A stretch of DNA of 64,000 nucleotides from Pseudomonas cedrina subsp. cedrina (GCF_001983175.1 NZ_MNPW01000003.1:248001-312000); one strand, 5' to 3'; counted from the first letter of the stretch, positions 31,639-43,662 are shown. Notes: generated from the sequence alone by a model not told the origin. Program-made: numbers and translations.

Positions 31639-33864
31639 CTAGGGTAACCGCTCGCGCCAGAACCTTCGTTGACTGCGCGCAACAATCGGTGGCGCGAAGG
31701 CCCCCAATTGCAGGCGCACGGCCCCTTGCTCGGCGCTGTCATACACCTGGCTGCCCAAGCGCTGGTAACGTGCCATGACCTGCGGATGGGGATGGCCGAA
31801 CGCATTGCCGCGCCCCCGTGAAATGAGCACGGAGCGCGGCTGGAGGCGTTCCAGGAACGCCCAGGACGACGATGTGCGACTGCCGTGGTGCGGCGCTTGC
31901 AACCAATCGGTGGGCACCGCCAGGGCTGAGGCAAGCATGGCCCGTTCGGCCGCGCGATCAATATCGCCGGTGAGCAACAGGCGCTCGCCGTTGGCCTGCA
32001 CCTGCAATACACAGGACTTCGGGTTGCCGTTGATAGCGTCAGGCCACTGCCACAGTTCGAACGTCACACCGTCCCAGCTCCACCGTTCGCCACTGACGCA
32101 CGGCTGGGTAGCGAGAAACGCCGGCAGCCCCTCGGTCTCCCCGCCGACCACGCGCTTGATCGGCATTCCCCTGGCAACCGCCGCCGCGCCACCGGCGTGA
32201 TCCGCGTCGGCGTGGCTGAGCAACATCATGTCCAGTTCGCGCACCCCGAGCTTGCGCAACGACGGCAACACCACGCGGGCGCCCAGGTCAAAGCTACCGG
32301 TACGCGGGCCGGCGTCATACAGCAAGGTGTGGTGACGGGTGCGCAAAATCAGCGACTGGCCCTGGCCGACGTCCAGTTGCAGCACCTCCACTTGCCCGTG
32401 AGGTACCTCCTCGCGCGGGGGAAACGCCGCCAGCAACAGCATCGGCCAGCCCAGCACCCGAAACGGCAGGCCTTTTGGCAGCAATAGCAGCACGGCGCCA
32501 AGCAGGCTCACCAGCCAATACCCCAACGCAACCTCGGCCGGAATCCACGCGGGCATCTGCCCTGCGAGCCAGGCCAGGGCGTTGAACAACCCACCCAGCG
32601 CGCCGCCCGCCAGCCACAGCAACCCTTCACCTACAAAGGGTAAAGGCAGCAATGCCGTGCCGAGCAACGCCAACGGCAAGACCACCAGGCTGATCCAGGG
32701 CACCGCCACCAGATTGGCCAGCGGCGCACTCAGGCTGATGGGCAGCCCCAACACCAGCAAGGCGGGAAACAATCCAATTGCAATCAGCCACTGCGGGCGG
32801 GTCCAGGCTTGCCACAGGCTCCAGGGGCCCAACCGCCCACCGAACGCCAGGATCAGCACTGCCACCGCGGCAAACGACAACCAGAAACCCGGCTGCAGAC
32901 TGGCCAGCGGCTCCAGCATAAGTACCCCATCGAGTGCCAGCAGCAACGGCCACCACAGCCCCAAATGCCGAAAGCGCAGCCGCCACAACAACACCAGCCC
33001 GACCATCACGCAGGCGCGCTGCACCGGCACGCCAGACCCGGCAAGCAAGCCATAACCCAGCGCGGCGCCGAACGCCAGGCCACACGCGCACGGCAGCCAA
33101 GGCCAGGCGCGGGGCCAGCATCCATAGCGCGCCAACCCAGCGATCAACCCGTAGATCAAGCCCGCCAGCAAACCGATGTGCTGGCCGGAAATAACCAGCA
33201 GATGCACGGTGCCGGTGTCCTGCAATACCTGCCAATCGGTGGTCGCCAGCCCAGAGCCGTCTCCCAGCACCAGCGCAATCAGCCCGGCTTCACGACCTTG
33301 GGCATCCACCGCCACCAGGCGCTGGCGCACGCTGTCGCGCCAGGCGTTTCGGGCCGGTGCCAGGCGCTCGCCGTCCTTCACCGTGCCCGTGGCGCCGATG
33401 CGCTGGGCCAGCAGCCAGGCTTCCTGGTCGAAGCCATGGAAGTTCAGCAACCCGGCCGGCCGCTTGAGGGTGATTGCCAGGCGCCAGCGTTCACCGCTGT
33501 GCACCGGCGGCCCACCGCGCCAGGACACCCGGATACGTTTGGGCAGCCGGGCGTTTCGCGACCGACTGTCGGCCAACTCGAAACGCACCGCCTCGCCCGT
33601 GCGTTGCGGCAGCCCGATGACGCGCCCTTCTATCCAGCGTGTCTGGCCGTCCAGCGCCGGCTTCAGGCGGTCATCCAGCGCCGACTGCGCGCTGATGCAC
33701 GCCCAGCTCAGCCCCAGCAGGAAAAACGCCAGCGGGTAGGTGCGAAACGGCAACAGCATCAACGCCAGCGCCAACACGGCAATCAGCCATCCGGTGGACG
33801 GCAACGCCGTTAGCAAGCGCAAGGCCAGCAGCCCCAGCGCCAGCGCGAACATCCCAGCCCTCAT
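31639..33864 (-). CDS. comEC: DNA-uptake channel ComEC/Rec2
   Basis: 741 residues. An N-terminal helix pair and DUF4131/OB region, a central multi-helix competence domain (GLIALVLGDGSGLATTDW; VISGQHIGLLAGLIYGLIAG), and a C-terminal metallo-beta-lactamase domain starting VEVLQLDVGQGQSLILRTR with the metal site SHADADHAGG near residue 550 and APHHGSRTSSS. It would carry single-stranded DNA across the inner membrane in natural transformation. Full length with no breaks. Runs with exbB-exbD-lpxK, 35 bp upstream of exbB. Confidence 0.95.
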   Translation of the reverse strand: MRAGMFALALGLLALRLLTALPSTGWLIAVLALALMLLPFRTYPLAFFLLGLSWACISAQSALDDRLKPALDGQTRWIEGRVIGLPQRTGEAVRFELADSRSRNARLPKRIRVSWRGGPPVHSGERWRLAITLKRPAGLLNFHGFDQEAWLLAQRIGATGTVKDGERLAPARNAWRDSVRQRLVAVDAQGREAGLIALVLGDGSGLATTDWQVLQDTGTVHLLVISGQHIGLLAGLIYGLIAGLARYGCWPRAWPWLPCACGLAFGAALGYGLLAGSGVPVQRACVMVGLVLLWRLRFRHLGLWWPLLLALDGVLMLEPLASLQPGFWLSFAAVAVLILAFGGRLGPWSLWQAWTRPQWLIAIGLFPALLVLGLPISLSAPLANLVAVPWISLVVLPLALLGTALLPLPFVGEGLLWLAGGALGGLFNALAWLAGQMPAWIPAEVALGYWLVSLLGAVLLLLPKGLPFRVLGWPMLLLAAFPPREEVPHGQVEVLQLDVGQGQSLILRTRHHTLLYDAGPRTGSFDLGARVVLPSLRKLGVRELDMMLLSHADADHAGGAAAVARGMPIKRVVGGETEGLPAFLATQPCVSGERWSWDGVTFELWQWPDAINGNPKSCVLQVQANGERLLLTGDIDRAAERAMLASALAVPTDWLQAPHHGSRTSSSWAFLERLQPRSVLISRGRGNAFGHPHPQVMARYQRLGSQVYDSAEQGAVRLQLGAFAPPIVARSQRRFWRERLP

Positions 33865-33998
33865 GAATCATCCTTTTCAAGTGATCCACTAGTCTTGACC
33901 GGGAACCCGACACTGCCTCTGATGTTTTGTCACAAAGTCTGAATTTTCTGTTTATAGAATGCGCGCATACTTGCCCCTCGAACTGACCTGGACCCCTT

Positions 33999-34514
33999 AT
34001 GCCCCGGCGCTTATTCAAACGGTACATGCCCGACCCCAGCAGTATCCGGGAACACAAGTCATTACAGTTTCTCGGCACGTTGCTGCATGACCCGAACCTG
34101 TGGCACCTGAACCGGCACTCGGTTGCGCGCGCGATGGCCGTGGGTTTGTTCGCGGCTTTTATCCCGATCCCCCTGCAAATGCTGCTCGCTGCGCTCCTGG
34201 CGATTGCGGTGCGCGGCAATATGCCCATCGCAGTCAGCCTGGTGTGGCTGACCAACCCGATCACCATGCCGGTGGTATTCGTGTGCACCTACATGACCGG
34301 CGCCTGGCTGATGAATGTGCCACCGCGCAGCCTTCCGGACGACCTGACCTGGGAGTGGATCAGCGGGCAATTGAGCACACTGTGGCAGCCGTTCCTGCTG
34401 GGTTCGGTGGTGTTGGGGCTGGTGCTGGGCGCACTCGCCTATTGCCTGACCATGGGGTATTGGCGCTGGTGGGTTGCCCACCAGTGGAAAAAACGCAAAC
34501 AGCGCCGCGCCTGA
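33999..34514 (+). CDS. DUF2062 membrane protein
   Basis: 171 residues: N-terminal RRLFKRYMPD and SLQFLGTLLHDPNLWHLNR, then helices with the DUF2062 pattern FAAFIPIPLQMLLAALLAI and LVWLTNPITMPVVFVCTYM. Cytoplasmic basic ends. Unknown function; conserved next to comEC in Pseudomonas. Divergent from comEC, so 33865-33998 should contain both promoters. Confidence 0.88.
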   Translation: MPRRLFKRYMPDPSSIREHKSLQFLGTLLHDPNLWHLNRHSVARAMAVGLFAAFIPIPLQMLLAALLAIAVRGNMPIAVSLVWLTNPITMPVVFVCTYMTGAWLMNVPPRSLPDDLTWEWISGQLSTLWQPFLLGSVVLGLVLGALAYCLTMGYWRWWVAHQWKKRKQRRA

Positions 34515-34686
34515 CCGCCGACATCGGTACACCATCGCCGTCAAACGCCACCCAATCCCCTGAAGATTGCCATCCGTCATTAATTTACGAGATTCCACAC
34601 CGTGCAAATGGCTACACTGCGCAGTGTGACGCGGGCTGGACGCCTGCGTGAAACCGTAGATATCAATGTGGTAGCAGGAGAGTGGC

Positions 34687-37440
34687 GTGCTGACAAGAAT
34701 GGGGATAAAAGGCCGCGTACTGTTGCTGACCTTATTACCGACCAGCCTGATGGCCTCGTTGCTGGGCGGCTACTTCACCTGGATGCAGCTCTCGGAGTTG
34801 CAGGCCGAATTGCTGCAGCGCGGCGAAATGATCGCCGAACAGTTGGCGCCGTTGGTGGCGCCTGCCCTGAGCGCGCGCAACACCGACCTGCTGGAGCGCA
34901 TCGCCACCCAGTCCCTGGAACAACCGGACGTACGCACCGTGGCCTTCCTCAGCCCAGACCGTGCGCCCCTTGCCCATGCGGGCCCGACCATGCTGAACCA
35001 GGCGCCCGTCGGCAACAGCTCGCACCTGTTGCAGCGCACCGGCAACGACGCCACCCGCTACCTGCTGCCAGTGTTCGGCCGTCATCGCAACCTCGCCGGC
35101 GACCTGATCCCGGATGAAGCCGACCGCCTGCTCGGCTGGGTCGAAGTGGAACTGTCCCACACCGGCATGTTGCTGCGCGGTTACCGCAGCCTGTTCGCCA
35201 GCCTGCTACTGATCGCCATCGGCCTGATCTGCACCGCGGCTCTGGCCCTGCGCATCAGCCGTACGATCAATTCGCCGATCGGCCAGATCAAGCAAGCCGT
35301 GGCGCAACTCAAGGACGGCAACCTGGAGACCCGCCTGCCGCCGCTGGGCAGCCAGGAACTGGACCAGCTCGCCCTGGGCATCAACCGCATGGCCGAGACG
35401 CTGCAGAATGCGCAGGAAGAACTGCAACACAGCATCGACCAGGCCACCGAAGACGTGCGCCAGAACCTGGAGACCATCGAGATCCAGAACATCGAGCTGG
35501 ACCTGGCCCGCAAGGAAGCCCTGGAGGCCAGCCGTATCAAGTCGGAATTCCTGGCCAACATGAGCCATGAAATCCGCACGCCGCTCAACGGCATCCTCGG
35601 CTTTACCCATTTGCTGCAAAAAAGCGAACTGACGCCGCGCCAGCTCGACTACCTGGGCACCATCGAAAAGTCCGCCGACAACCTGCTGGGCATCATCAAC
35701 GAGATCCTCGACTTCTCGAAAATCGAAGCCGGCAAGCTGGTGCTCGACAGCATTCCGTTCAACCTGCGCGACTTGCTGCAAGACACCCTGACCATCCTCG
35801 CCCCGGCCGCCCATGCCAAGCAGCTGGAGCTGGTGAGCCTGGTCTATCGCGACACGCCGCTGGCGTTGGTCGGCGACCCGCTGCGTCTCAAACAGATCCT
35901 CACCAACCTGATCAGCAACGCGATCAAGTTCACCCGCGAAGGCACTATCGTGGCCCGGGCGATGATCGAGGACGAACAGGAAGACAGCGTGCAACTGCGC
36001 ATCAGCGTGCAGGACACCGGCATCGGCCTGTCCAGCCAGGACGTGCGCGCGCTGTTCCAGGCCTTCAGCCAGGCCGATAACTCATTGTCGCGCCAACCGG
36101 GCGGTACGGGGTTGGGCCTGGTGATTTCCAAGCGCCTGATCGAACAGATGGGCGGTGAGATCGGCGTCGACAGCACGCCGGGCGAAGGCTCGGAGTTCTG
36201 GATCAGCTTGAACCTGCCCAAGACCCGTGACGACGTCGAGGACTTGCCTTGCGCGCCGCTGCTGGGCCATCGCGTGGCCGTGCTGGAAAACCACGAGCTG
36301 GCGCGCCAGGCATTGCAGCACCAACTGGAAGACTGCGGCCTGGAAGTCACGCCGTTCAACACCCTGGAAAGCCTGACCAACGGCATCACCAGCGCGCATC
36401 AGACCGACCAGGCCATCGACCTTGCGGTACTCGGCGTCACCGCCAATGATATCCCGCCCGAGCGCCTCAACCAGCATCTGTGGGATTTGGAACACCTGGG
36501 CTGCAAGGTGCTGGTGCTCTGCCCGACCACCGAACAGATGCTGTTCAACCAGTCCGTGCCCAACCCCAACAGCCAATTGCAGGCGAAGCCTGCGTGTACG
36601 CGCAAACTGCGCCGCGCGTTGTCCGACCTGATCAGCCCGCGCCCGTCGCGCAGCGAACCGGGCGAGCCGCTGTCCAGCCGGGCACCGCGGGTGCTGTGCG
36701 TGGATGACAACCCGGCGAACCTGCTGTTGGTGCAGACGCTGCTCGAAGACATGGGCGCTCGGGTAAGCGCAGTGGAAAGCGGGTACGCAGCTGTCGACGC
36801 GGTGAAACAGGACACCTTCGACCTGGTGCTGATGGACGTGCAGATGCCCGGCATGGACGGTCGCCAGAGCACCGAGGCGATCCGCCAGTGGGAAAGCGAA
36901 CGCAGCGGCACGCCACTGCCGGTGGTGGCCCTCACCGCCCACGCCATGGCCAACGAAAAACGTGCCCTGCTGCAAAGCGGCATGGACGATTACCTGACCA
37001 AACCCATCAGCGAGCGGCAATTGGCCCAGGTGGTGTTGAAATGGACCGGCCTGGCCCTGCGCAACCAGGCGCCGGAACGCGCAACCGAAGGCCTTGGCCC
37101 TGGCGTGCAACTGCCGGTGCTCGACCACGAGGAAGGCTTGCGCCTGGCCGCCGGCAAAGCGGACCTGGCGGCCGATATGCTGGCGATGTTGCTGGCCTCC
37201 CTGGAAGCCGATCGCCTGGCCATCACCCTCGCGCGTGACGCCAGCGACCACAACGCCTTGATCGAACGTGTGCACCGCCTGCATGGCGCGACCCGTTACT
37301 GCGGCGTCCCGCAACTGCGTGCCGCCTGCCACCGCGCCGAAACCCTGCTCAAGCAGAACGACGCCAAGGCCCTGCACGCGCTGGACGAACTGGACATGTC
37401 GATTGCGCGCCTGGCCAGTGAAGCGCGGGTCAAGGCCTGA
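34687..37440 (+). CDS. gacS: Hybrid sensor kinase GacS
   Basis: 917 residues, GTG start with AGGAGAG upstream. N-terminal helix, periplasmic domain, second helix near 170-190, HAMP ([18 protein letters not shown]), HisKA with the phospho-accepting His near 293 ([16 protein letters not shown]), HATPase_c, receiver with Asp near 716 ([13 protein letters not shown]) and C-terminal Hpt with His near 865 ([12 protein letters not shown]). The tripartite order and N-terminus match pseudomonad GacS. With GacA (outside the window) it drives small RNAs that sequester RsmA/RsmE, controlling exoproducts, biofilm and biocontrol traits. Intact: gacS is a hotspot for spontaneous mutation, but no break is seen here. 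Confidence 0.97.
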   Translation: MLTRMGIKGRVLLLTLLPTSLMASLLGGYFTWMQLSELQAELLQRGEMIAEQLAPLVAPALSARNTDLLERIATQSLEQPDVRTVAFLSPDRAPLAHAGPTMLNQAPVGNSSHLLQRTGNDATRYLLPVFGRHRNLAGDLIPDEADRLLGWVEVELSHTGMLLRGYRSLFASLLLIAIGLICTAALALRISRTINSPIGQIKQAVAQLKDGNLETRLPPLGSQELDQLALGINRMAETLQNAQEELQHSIDQATEDVRQNLETIEIQNIELDLARKEALEASRIKSEFLANMSHEIRTPLNGILGFTHLLQKSELTPRQLDYLGTIEKSADNLLGIINEILDFSKIEAGKLVLDSIPFNLRDLLQDTLTILAPAAHAKQLELVSLVYRDTPLALVGDPLRLKQILTNLISNAIKFTREGTIVARAMIEDEQEDSVQLRISVQDTGIGLSSQDVRALFQAFSQADNSLSRQPGGTGLGLVISKRLIEQMGGEIGVDSTPGEGSEFWISLNLPKTRDDVEDLPCAPLLGHRVAVLENHELARQALQHQLEDCGLEVTPFNTLESLTNGITSAHQTDQAIDLAVLGVTANDIPPERLNQHLWDLEHLGCKVLVLCPTTEQMLFNQSVPNPNSQLQAKPACTRKLRRALSDLISPRPSRSEPGEPLSSRAPRVLCVDDNPANLLLVQTLLEDMGARVSAVESGYAAVDAVKQDTFDLVLMDVQMPGMDGRQSTEAIRQWESERSGTPLPVVALTAHAMANEKRALLQSGMDDYLTKPISERQLAQVVLKWTGLALRNQAPERATEGLGPGVQLPVLDHEEGLRLAAGKADLAADMLAMLLASLEADRLAITLARDASDHNALIERVHRLHGATRYCGVPQLRAACHRAETLLKQNDAKALHALDELDMSIARLASEARVKA

Positions 37441-37488
37441 AGCCTATTCATCAGGTGTGGGAGCCGGGCTTGCCCGCGATGCGCATAG

Positions 37489-37668
37489 CTATCTACACAT
37501 TTTTGTAGTGAGCGGGCTTGGCGAATCGTCGCACCGCCCGCGCTGGGTGGCGAAGCCGCCCCAATAAAGACACCGCGCAGTGTCAGACAAACCCAATTCG
37601 CCTGGTTTGGGGCCGCTTCGCAGCCCAGCGCGGGACAAGCCCGCTCACTACGAAGAGGTGTAGATACT
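37489..37668. repeat. REPIN-like palindromic element between gacS and ldhA
   Basis: Inverted arms ATCTACAC..GTAGTGAGCGGGCTTG and CAAGCCCGCTCACTAC..GTGTAGAT. Its core (about 100 bp, GGTGGCGAAGCCGCCCCAAT on) is nearly identical to that at 44932-45063; the left arm carries extra sequence (GCGAATCGTCGCACCGCCCG). Confidence 0.85.
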
Positions 37669-37698
37669 TACAGACTTACGATTGCAGGGAGCTTTTCA

Positions 37699-38688
37699 AT
37701 GCGCGTCATTCTTTTCAGCAGCCAGGCGTACGATCGCGACAGTTTTCTCGGCGAGCCGCTGCCAGCGGGCCTGGCGCTGCAGTTCCAGCCCGCCCGGCTC
37801 AACCTCGACACCGTGGCCCTGGCCGAACATCACGAAGTGGTATGCGCCTTTATCAACGACGACCTCAGTGCCGCGGTGCTGGAACAGCTGGCCAAGGGCG
37901 GCACGCGGCTGATCGCCCTGCGCTCGGCGGGTTACAACCATGTGGACCTGGCCGCCGCCAAGCGCCTGGGCCTGGCCATCGTGCGCGTGCCAGCCTATTC
38001 GCCCCATGCGGTGGCCGAGCATGCGGTCGCGCTGATCCTGGCCCTCAACCGCTGCCTGCATCGCGCCTATAACCGCACCCGCGATGGCGATTTCAGCCTG
38101 CATGGCCTCACCGGTTTTGACTTAGTGGGCAAGACCGTCGGGGTGGTGGGCACCGGGCAGATCGGCGCGACCTTCGCCAGGATCATGGCCGGCTTCGGGT
38201 GCCGACTGCTCGCCTGCGACCCCTTTCCCAACCCCGAGGTCCTGGCGCTCGGCGCAGGCTACGTGAGCTTGCCCGAATTGCTCGCCCAGGCGCAGATCAT
38301 CAGCCTGCACTGCCCGCTGACCGCCGACAGTCAACACCTGATCAACGCCCGCTCCCTGGCGCAGATGCAGCGCGGCGCGATGCTGATCAACACCGGTCGC
38401 GGTGGCCTGGTCGACACTCCGGCACTCATCGAAGCGCTCAAGGACGGCCAGTTGGGCTACCTCGGGCTGGATGTGTACGAGGAAGAAGCCCAACTGTTTT
38501 TCGAAGACCGCTCCGACCTGCCCTTGCAGGACGATATCCTCGCGCGCCTGCTGACCTTCCCGAATGTGATCATTACCGCCCACCAGGCATTCCTCACCCG
38601 CGAAGCCCTCGCGGCCATCGCCGGCACCACCCTGGCCAATATTGCCGCCTGGGCCGATGGCCGGGCGCAGAACCTTGTCGAAGGTTGA
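37699..38688 (+). CDS. ldhA: D-lactate dehydrogenase (2-hydroxyacid dehydrogenase)
   Basis: 329 residues, cytoplasmic. NAD-binding Rossmann motif GKTVGVVGTGQIGATFARI, catalytic Arg/Glu/His region with NTGRGGLVDTPALIEALKDG, LGLDVYEEEAQLFFEDRSD and AHQAFLTREA. The LFFED and HQAFLT motifs are typical of fermentative LdhA, which reduces pyruvate to D-lactate. Monocistronic; GGGAGC before the ATG. Confidence 0.93.
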   Translation: MRVILFSSQAYDRDSFLGEPLPAGLALQFQPARLNLDTVALAEHHEVVCAFINDDLSAAVLEQLAKGGTRLIALRSAGYNHVDLAAAKRLGLAIVRVPAYSPHAVAEHAVALILALNRCLHRAYNRTRDGDFSLHGLTGFDLVGKTVGVVGTGQIGATFARIMAGFGCRLLACDPFPNPEVLALGAGYVSLPELLAQAQIISLHCPLTADSQHLINARSLAQMQRGAMLINTGRGGLVDTPALIEALKDGQLGYLGLDVYEEEAQLFFEDRSDLPLQDDILARLLTFPNVIITAHQAFLTREALAAIAGTTLANIAAWADGRAQNLVEG

Positions 38689-38759
38689 TCAGCGGTCACA
38701 TACCAGGCTCATGATGAGCAAGCACCCGTGATAGGATGCCGCGCCTATTTGGAGGATCC

Positions 38760-39200
38760 ATGGCCGAACACGATTTCCGCTTCAGTTTGCTGAGCCCGCA
38801 ACACACCCTGATCGAATGCCGTGCCCTGGTGCCGGGCCGTTACCAGGTCACTGGCAACGGCGGTTCGATCAAGCATGGCGACGTGTTGATCGTCACCCTG
38901 CGTGGCAGTAAAACCCTGTCGATGCGCCTCACCGTCGAAGGCGACGCGCGCTACTCCATCCGCCCGGCGGGCCAGTGGGTCGCCATGGCCCAGGGGCCGA
39001 AATTCGGCGAGCTGGAGATTCACACCTGGAAGGTCAACTGCGACAGCTGCGATGCAGTGTTGGAGTTCGAATTCGCGGTGGAAACCAAGCTGACCAAGGA
39101 GCCATTGCAACCGGCGGCCAACGCGCGCATCGCCGAGTTGGGCTGGGCCAGCGAGGGCGACACGCACCGCTGCCCGAAATGCCAGAAGGCCGCGCAATGA
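38760..39200 (+). CDS. Conserved protein with split zinc ribbon, 146 aa
   Basis: Start at ATG 38760 with GGAGG upstream. A beta-rich protein with CDSC in the middle (VNCDSCDAVLEFEFAVE) and CPKC at the C-terminus (HRCPKCQKAAQ), a plausible four-cysteine zinc site. Unknown role. The stop overlaps the next start (ATGA), so it is co-translated with the META-domain lipoprotein. Confidence 0.8.
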   Translation: MAEHDFRFSLLSPQHTLIECRALVPGRYQVTGNGGSIKHGDVLIVTLRGSKTLSMRLTVEGDARYSIRPAGQWVAMAQGPKFGELEIHTWKVNCDSCDAVLEFEFAVETKLTKEPLQPAANARIAELGWASEGDTHRCPKCQKAAQ

Positions 39201-39601
39201 AAGGCCTGCTTCTGCTCGCCGCCCTCGGAGCGGCCCTCACCGGCTGCGCCGGGGACGCGGTCAAGCTCAAGCGCGATCACAGCTACGTGGTGGAATGGAT
39301 CGGTGAACGGCCGCTGATGGACTACGCGCACCTGACCGTCACCCTCGGCGCCGATGGCCGCGCCTACGGCAATGGCGGTTGCAATCATTGGTTTGCGCCG
39401 TACACCGTCGAAGGCAACACGCTCAGCTTCGGCAAGATCGGCAGCACCCGCAAGCTCTGCGCCGAGGCGTTGATGGAGCAGGAACACCGCTTCTTCCAGG
39501 CCCTGCAAAACGTGCAACGCTGGGACATTTCGCCGATCGAGCAGACGCGTTTCTGGCCGGCCGAGGGCAAGCCGATTCGCCTGTGGCTGGAAGAAGGCTG
39601 A
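39197..39601 (+). CDS. META-domain lipoprotein
   Basis: 134 residues: signal peptide with lipobox (AALTGC), then a META/HslJ-type domain with DGRAYGNGGCNHWFAPYTVE and GSTRKLCAEALMEQEHRF, the usual core of the family (GxxGCNxxxG..T.M.C). HslJ-type proteins are outer-membrane or periplasmic, linked to heat and novobiocin tolerance in E. coli. Overlaps the upstream gene by 4 bp. Confidence 0.88.
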   Translation: MKGLLLLAALGAALTGCAGDAVKLKRDHSYVVEWIGERPLMDYAHLTVTLGADGRAYGNGGCNHWFAPYTVEGNTLSFGKIGSTRKLCAEALMEQEHRFFQALQNVQRWDISPIEQTRFWPAEGKPIRLWLEEG

Positions 39602-39623
39602 AACCCGCTCTGGATTGGCTTTC

Positions 39624-39711
39624 CTGTGGGAGCTGGCTTGCCTGCGATGCAGACACCTCGGTCTATCCGTAAGACCCCGGTGATGCTATCGCAGGCAAGC
39701 CAGCTCCCACA
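39624..39711. repeat. REPIN-like inverted pair
   Basis: CTGTGGGAGCTGGCTTGCCTGCGAT and its inverse ATCGCAGGCAAGCCAGCTCCCACA, 88 bp overall; a further half-copy (AAGCCAGCTCCCATCACAGG) follows to 39731. Confidence 0.85.
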
Positions 39712-39733
39712 CAAGCCAGCTCCCATCACAGGT

Positions 39734-40195
39734 TTAGCCGCGCAGGGCCTTGAGTTTGGCCAACACCCCTTCGGCCGTCTGCTCGCCCATCAACTGCTCA
39801 CGCACCTTGCCCTTGTCGTCAATGATGTAGGTCACCGGCAACGCTTCGCTGCGTGGAATATCGAAAATACCTTCCGGGTTCTGCGCCAGCACCGTGAACT
39901 TGATACCCAGCTTGTCGCTGGCGGCTTTGAGTTCCTCACCCTGCACATTGTCGAAATTGACCCCGAACACGCCCACGTTCTGAGCCTTCAGCTTTTCGGC
40001 CAAGGCATTGAGCTCAGGGATTTCCGTGCGGCACGGCCCACACCATTCGGCCCAGTAATTGACCACCAGCCACTGTTTGTCCAAGCGTTCGGCCGCCACC
40101 TTCTGACCATTCTGGTCAACGCCGTAATCGTTACCGCAGCCGCTGAGCAGCAGGGTCGTGATGATCGCCAGTGCACCGATCAGTCGCTTAGTCAT
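39734..40195 (-). CDS. TlpA-like thioredoxin-fold lipoprotein
   Basis: 153 residues: signal peptide and lipobox (TLLLSGC), then a thioredoxin fold with the redox motif NYWAEWCGPCRTEIPEL and cis-Pro in SEALPVTYIIDDKG. A periplasmic membrane-anchored thiol-disulfide reductase of the TlpA/ResA type. Divergent from arsC. Confidence 0.93.
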   Translation of the reverse strand: MTKRLIGALAIITTLLLSGCGNDYGVDQNGQKVAAERLDKQWLVVNYWAEWCGPCRTEIPELNALAEKLKAQNVGVFGVNFDNVQGEELKAASDKLGIKFTVLAQNPEGIFDIPRSEALPVTYIIDDKGKVREQLMGEQTAEGVLAKLKALRG

Positions 40196-40310
40196 GGGGT
40201 AATCCTTCGCAAAAATGAACGTTGGCTGCGACCTATCGCCTCTTACGGTTTAAGGACGGGCCGCAGCGCAGGTAGAATACCCGCCACCTTACGCAAGATG
40301 CGACCCGCAC

Positions 40311-41675
<1,365 letters not shown>

Positions 41676-41683
41676 TAGCCAGT

Positions 41684-41784
41684 CTTCGCGAGCAAGCCCG
41701 CTCCCACATTCGACCGCATTTCAAAGGATGTATGCGGACAAATGTGGGAGCGGCGGTGCGACGGTTCGACTTGCTCGCGAAGGC
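41684..41784. repeat. REPIN-like inverted pair
   Basis: CTTCGCGAGCAAGCCCGCTC..ATTTG/ATGTGGGAGCGG..TTGCTCGCGAAG, about 100 bp, between convergent genes. Confidence 0.83.
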
Positions 41785-41796
41785 ATCGCCTCGGTC

Positions 41797-42468
41797 TCAA
41801 TGATTCACCGTATACGCCAGCATCATCGACAACTGGCACATCGGCCGCCCACTCTCGGCGTGCCACTGGTTGAAGGCGCCCTGCACCGCCGCCAGGTCGC
41901 GCAGGCTGGTCGGCGCCTTGTCGACGATCTTCTGCGCGTTCAACGCCGCGACCACGTCATAACTCGGCACAAACGTGTCCTTGCCGACCATGCGCAGGAA
42001 ACGCGGCGCCGACAGCCCGCCGAGCTGATGGCCGTGCTTGCTCAGGTACTTCCACAGCCCGACGATGTCGGTCACCGGCCAGTCGGCGACAAACGCACCA
42101 AAGCTGCCCTTCTCCTGCTCGATATCCAGAATCATCTGCGCATTGCGCGGCACGCTCTTGAGCTTGCCCAGGTGACGAATGATGCGCGTGTCCTGCATCA
42201 GCCGTTCCAGGTGCTCGGCGCCCATCAACACGACTTTTTCCGGGTCAAAGCCGAAGAACACCTGCTCGAACGCCGGCCACTTGGCGTCCACTACGCTGTG
42301 CTTCAAGCCCGCACGGAACACGCGCAGGGCCAATGTCGACAAATAGCGATCCTCACTGATCTTGCGCAACTGCGCCGGGGTCTTGGGTACAGGCAGATGG
42401 GCTTCCAGCTCGGCCGCCGAACCGAAGCGGTTCAGACAATATTCGTGCAGCCACTTGTAATCGCGCAT
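41797..42468 (-). CDS. DNA-3-methyladenine glycosylase I family protein (divergent)
   Basis: 223 residues from ATG 42468 (AGGAGA 5 nt upstream). Helical with HhH-glycosylase character: LRKISEDRYLSTLALRVFRA, KHSVVDAKWPAFEQVFFGFD, IVGLWKYLSKHGHQLGGLSA and FLRMVGKDTFVPSYDVVAAL. It aligns in plan with the Tag family but lacks the N-terminal Cys-rich zinc motif of E. coli Tag, so enzymatic specificity is uncertain. Confidence 0.75.
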   Translation of the reverse strand: MRDYKWLHEYCLNRFGSAAELEAHLPVPKTPAQLRKISEDRYLSTLALRVFRAGLKHSVVDAKWPAFEQVFFGFDPEKVVLMGAEHLERLMQDTRIIRHLGKLKSVPRNAQMILDIEQEKGSFGAFVADWPVTDIVGLWKYLSKHGHQLGGLSAPRFLRMVGKDTFVPSYDVVAALNAQKIVDKAPTSLRDLAAVQGAFNQWHAESGRPMCQLSMMLAYTVNH

Positions 42469-42535
42469 GCCCTCTCCTGGCAATAGAATTGAAAACGGCG
42501 CCCGCGAGCGCCGTGTGTCAGAGCCTTGCAGCGGC

Positions 42536-43360
42536 TCAGAGGTTCACAACATTGACGAAGCGCGACGCGGCGCTCTCATCGATTTTGAGGCTGGCGAAGT
42601 CGAACAGGTTGCGGTCGGCCAGCTGCGACGGCTGCACGTTTTGCAGGCTGCGGAAGATACTCTCGGTGCGGCCGGGGGCCTTGCGCTCCCAGTCCAGGAG
42701 CATTTCCTTGACCACCTGGCGCTGCAGGTTCTCCTGGGAGCCGCAAAGGTTGCACGGGATGATCGGGAATTGCTTGAAGTCGGAGTAGGCCTGGATGTCC
42801 TTCTCGTTGCAATACGCCAGCGGACGGATCACCACGTTGCGCCCGTCATCGGCACGCAGCTTGGGCGGCATGGCCTTGAGCGAGCCGTTGAAGAACATAT
42901 TGAGGAAGAAGGTTTCGACGATATCGTCGCGGTGGTGACCCAAGGCCATCTTGGTTGCGCCGATCTCGTCGGCGAAGGTGTACAGCGTGCCACGGCGCAG
43001 GCGCGAGCACAGCGAGCAGGTAGTCTTGCCTTCCGGGATCAACTCCTTGACCACCGAATAGGTGTCTTTCTCGACGATGTGATACTCGACGCCCAACGTC
43101 TCGAGGTAGGCCGGCAGCACCTGCTCAGGAAAGCCCGGCTGCTTCTGGTCCATGTTGACGGCGACGATCTCGAACTGGATCGGCGCGACCTTCTGCAGGT
43201 GCAGCAGCACGTCGAGCAGGGTATAGCTGTCCTTGCCGCCGGAGAGGCAGACCATGACCTTGTCGCCGTCCTCGATCATGTTGAAATCGGCGACCGCTTC
43301 ACCGGCCAGGCGACGCAGGCGTTTTTGCAGTTTGTTCTGGTTGACCGTAAGAGTGCCCAT
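42536..43360 (-). CDS. ttcA: tRNA 2-thiocytidine synthetase TtcA
   Basis: 274 residues from ATG 43360. PP-loop SGGKDS at 40-45, [20 protein letters not shown] and [19 protein letters not shown] provide the three cluster-binding cysteines. Thiolates C32 of some tRNAs using ATP and an iron-sulfur cluster. An in-frame extension to 43414 is rejected as not family-like. Confidence 0.96.
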   Translation of the reverse strand: MGTLTVNQNKLQKRLRRLAGEAVADFNMIEDGDKVMVCLSGGKDSYTLLDVLLHLQKVAPIQFEIVAVNMDQKQPGFPEQVLPAYLETLGVEYHIVEKDTYSVVKELIPEGKTTCSLCSRLRRGTLYTFADEIGATKMALGHHRDDIVETFFLNMFFNGSLKAMPPKLRADDGRNVVIRPLAYCNEKDIQAYSDFKQFPIIPCNLCGSQENLQRQVVKEMLLDWERKAPGRTESIFRSLQNVQPSQLADRNLFDFASLKIDESAASRFVNVVNL

Positions 43361-43427
43361 GGCGCTTGGATCCGCTGGAGGTGTGTGACGAAAAGCGCGG
43401 TATTTTACCTTCATGGACGACCGAGTT

Positions 43428-43466
43428 CCAATGTGGGAGCTGGCTTGCCTGCTGCCACATTGGACC
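43428..43466. repeat. REP singlet with terminal palindrome
   Basis: TCCAATGTGGGAGCTGGCTT..TGCCACATTGGA: an outer 9-bp palindrome flanks one REP half. The remainder of 43361-43662 holds no gene but should contain the ttcA and Yip1-gene promoters. Confidence 0.75.
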
Positions 43467-43662
43467 GTACCGAATCTGACAGACCCCTCAGCGATTAGGA
43501 ACGCCGTTTACAGCGCAATTTGCTCTAAAGGCCCTACAGTCATTCCGGTCATCCCTTCCTATACTGCGACTTGAGGTCGCACAGCTATCCAGGACCTTGA
43601 GGCCACCTGGCCCGTGGGCGCTCCGATCGGGGGCGATCGCAATAACGACAGGAGTGACTGGC

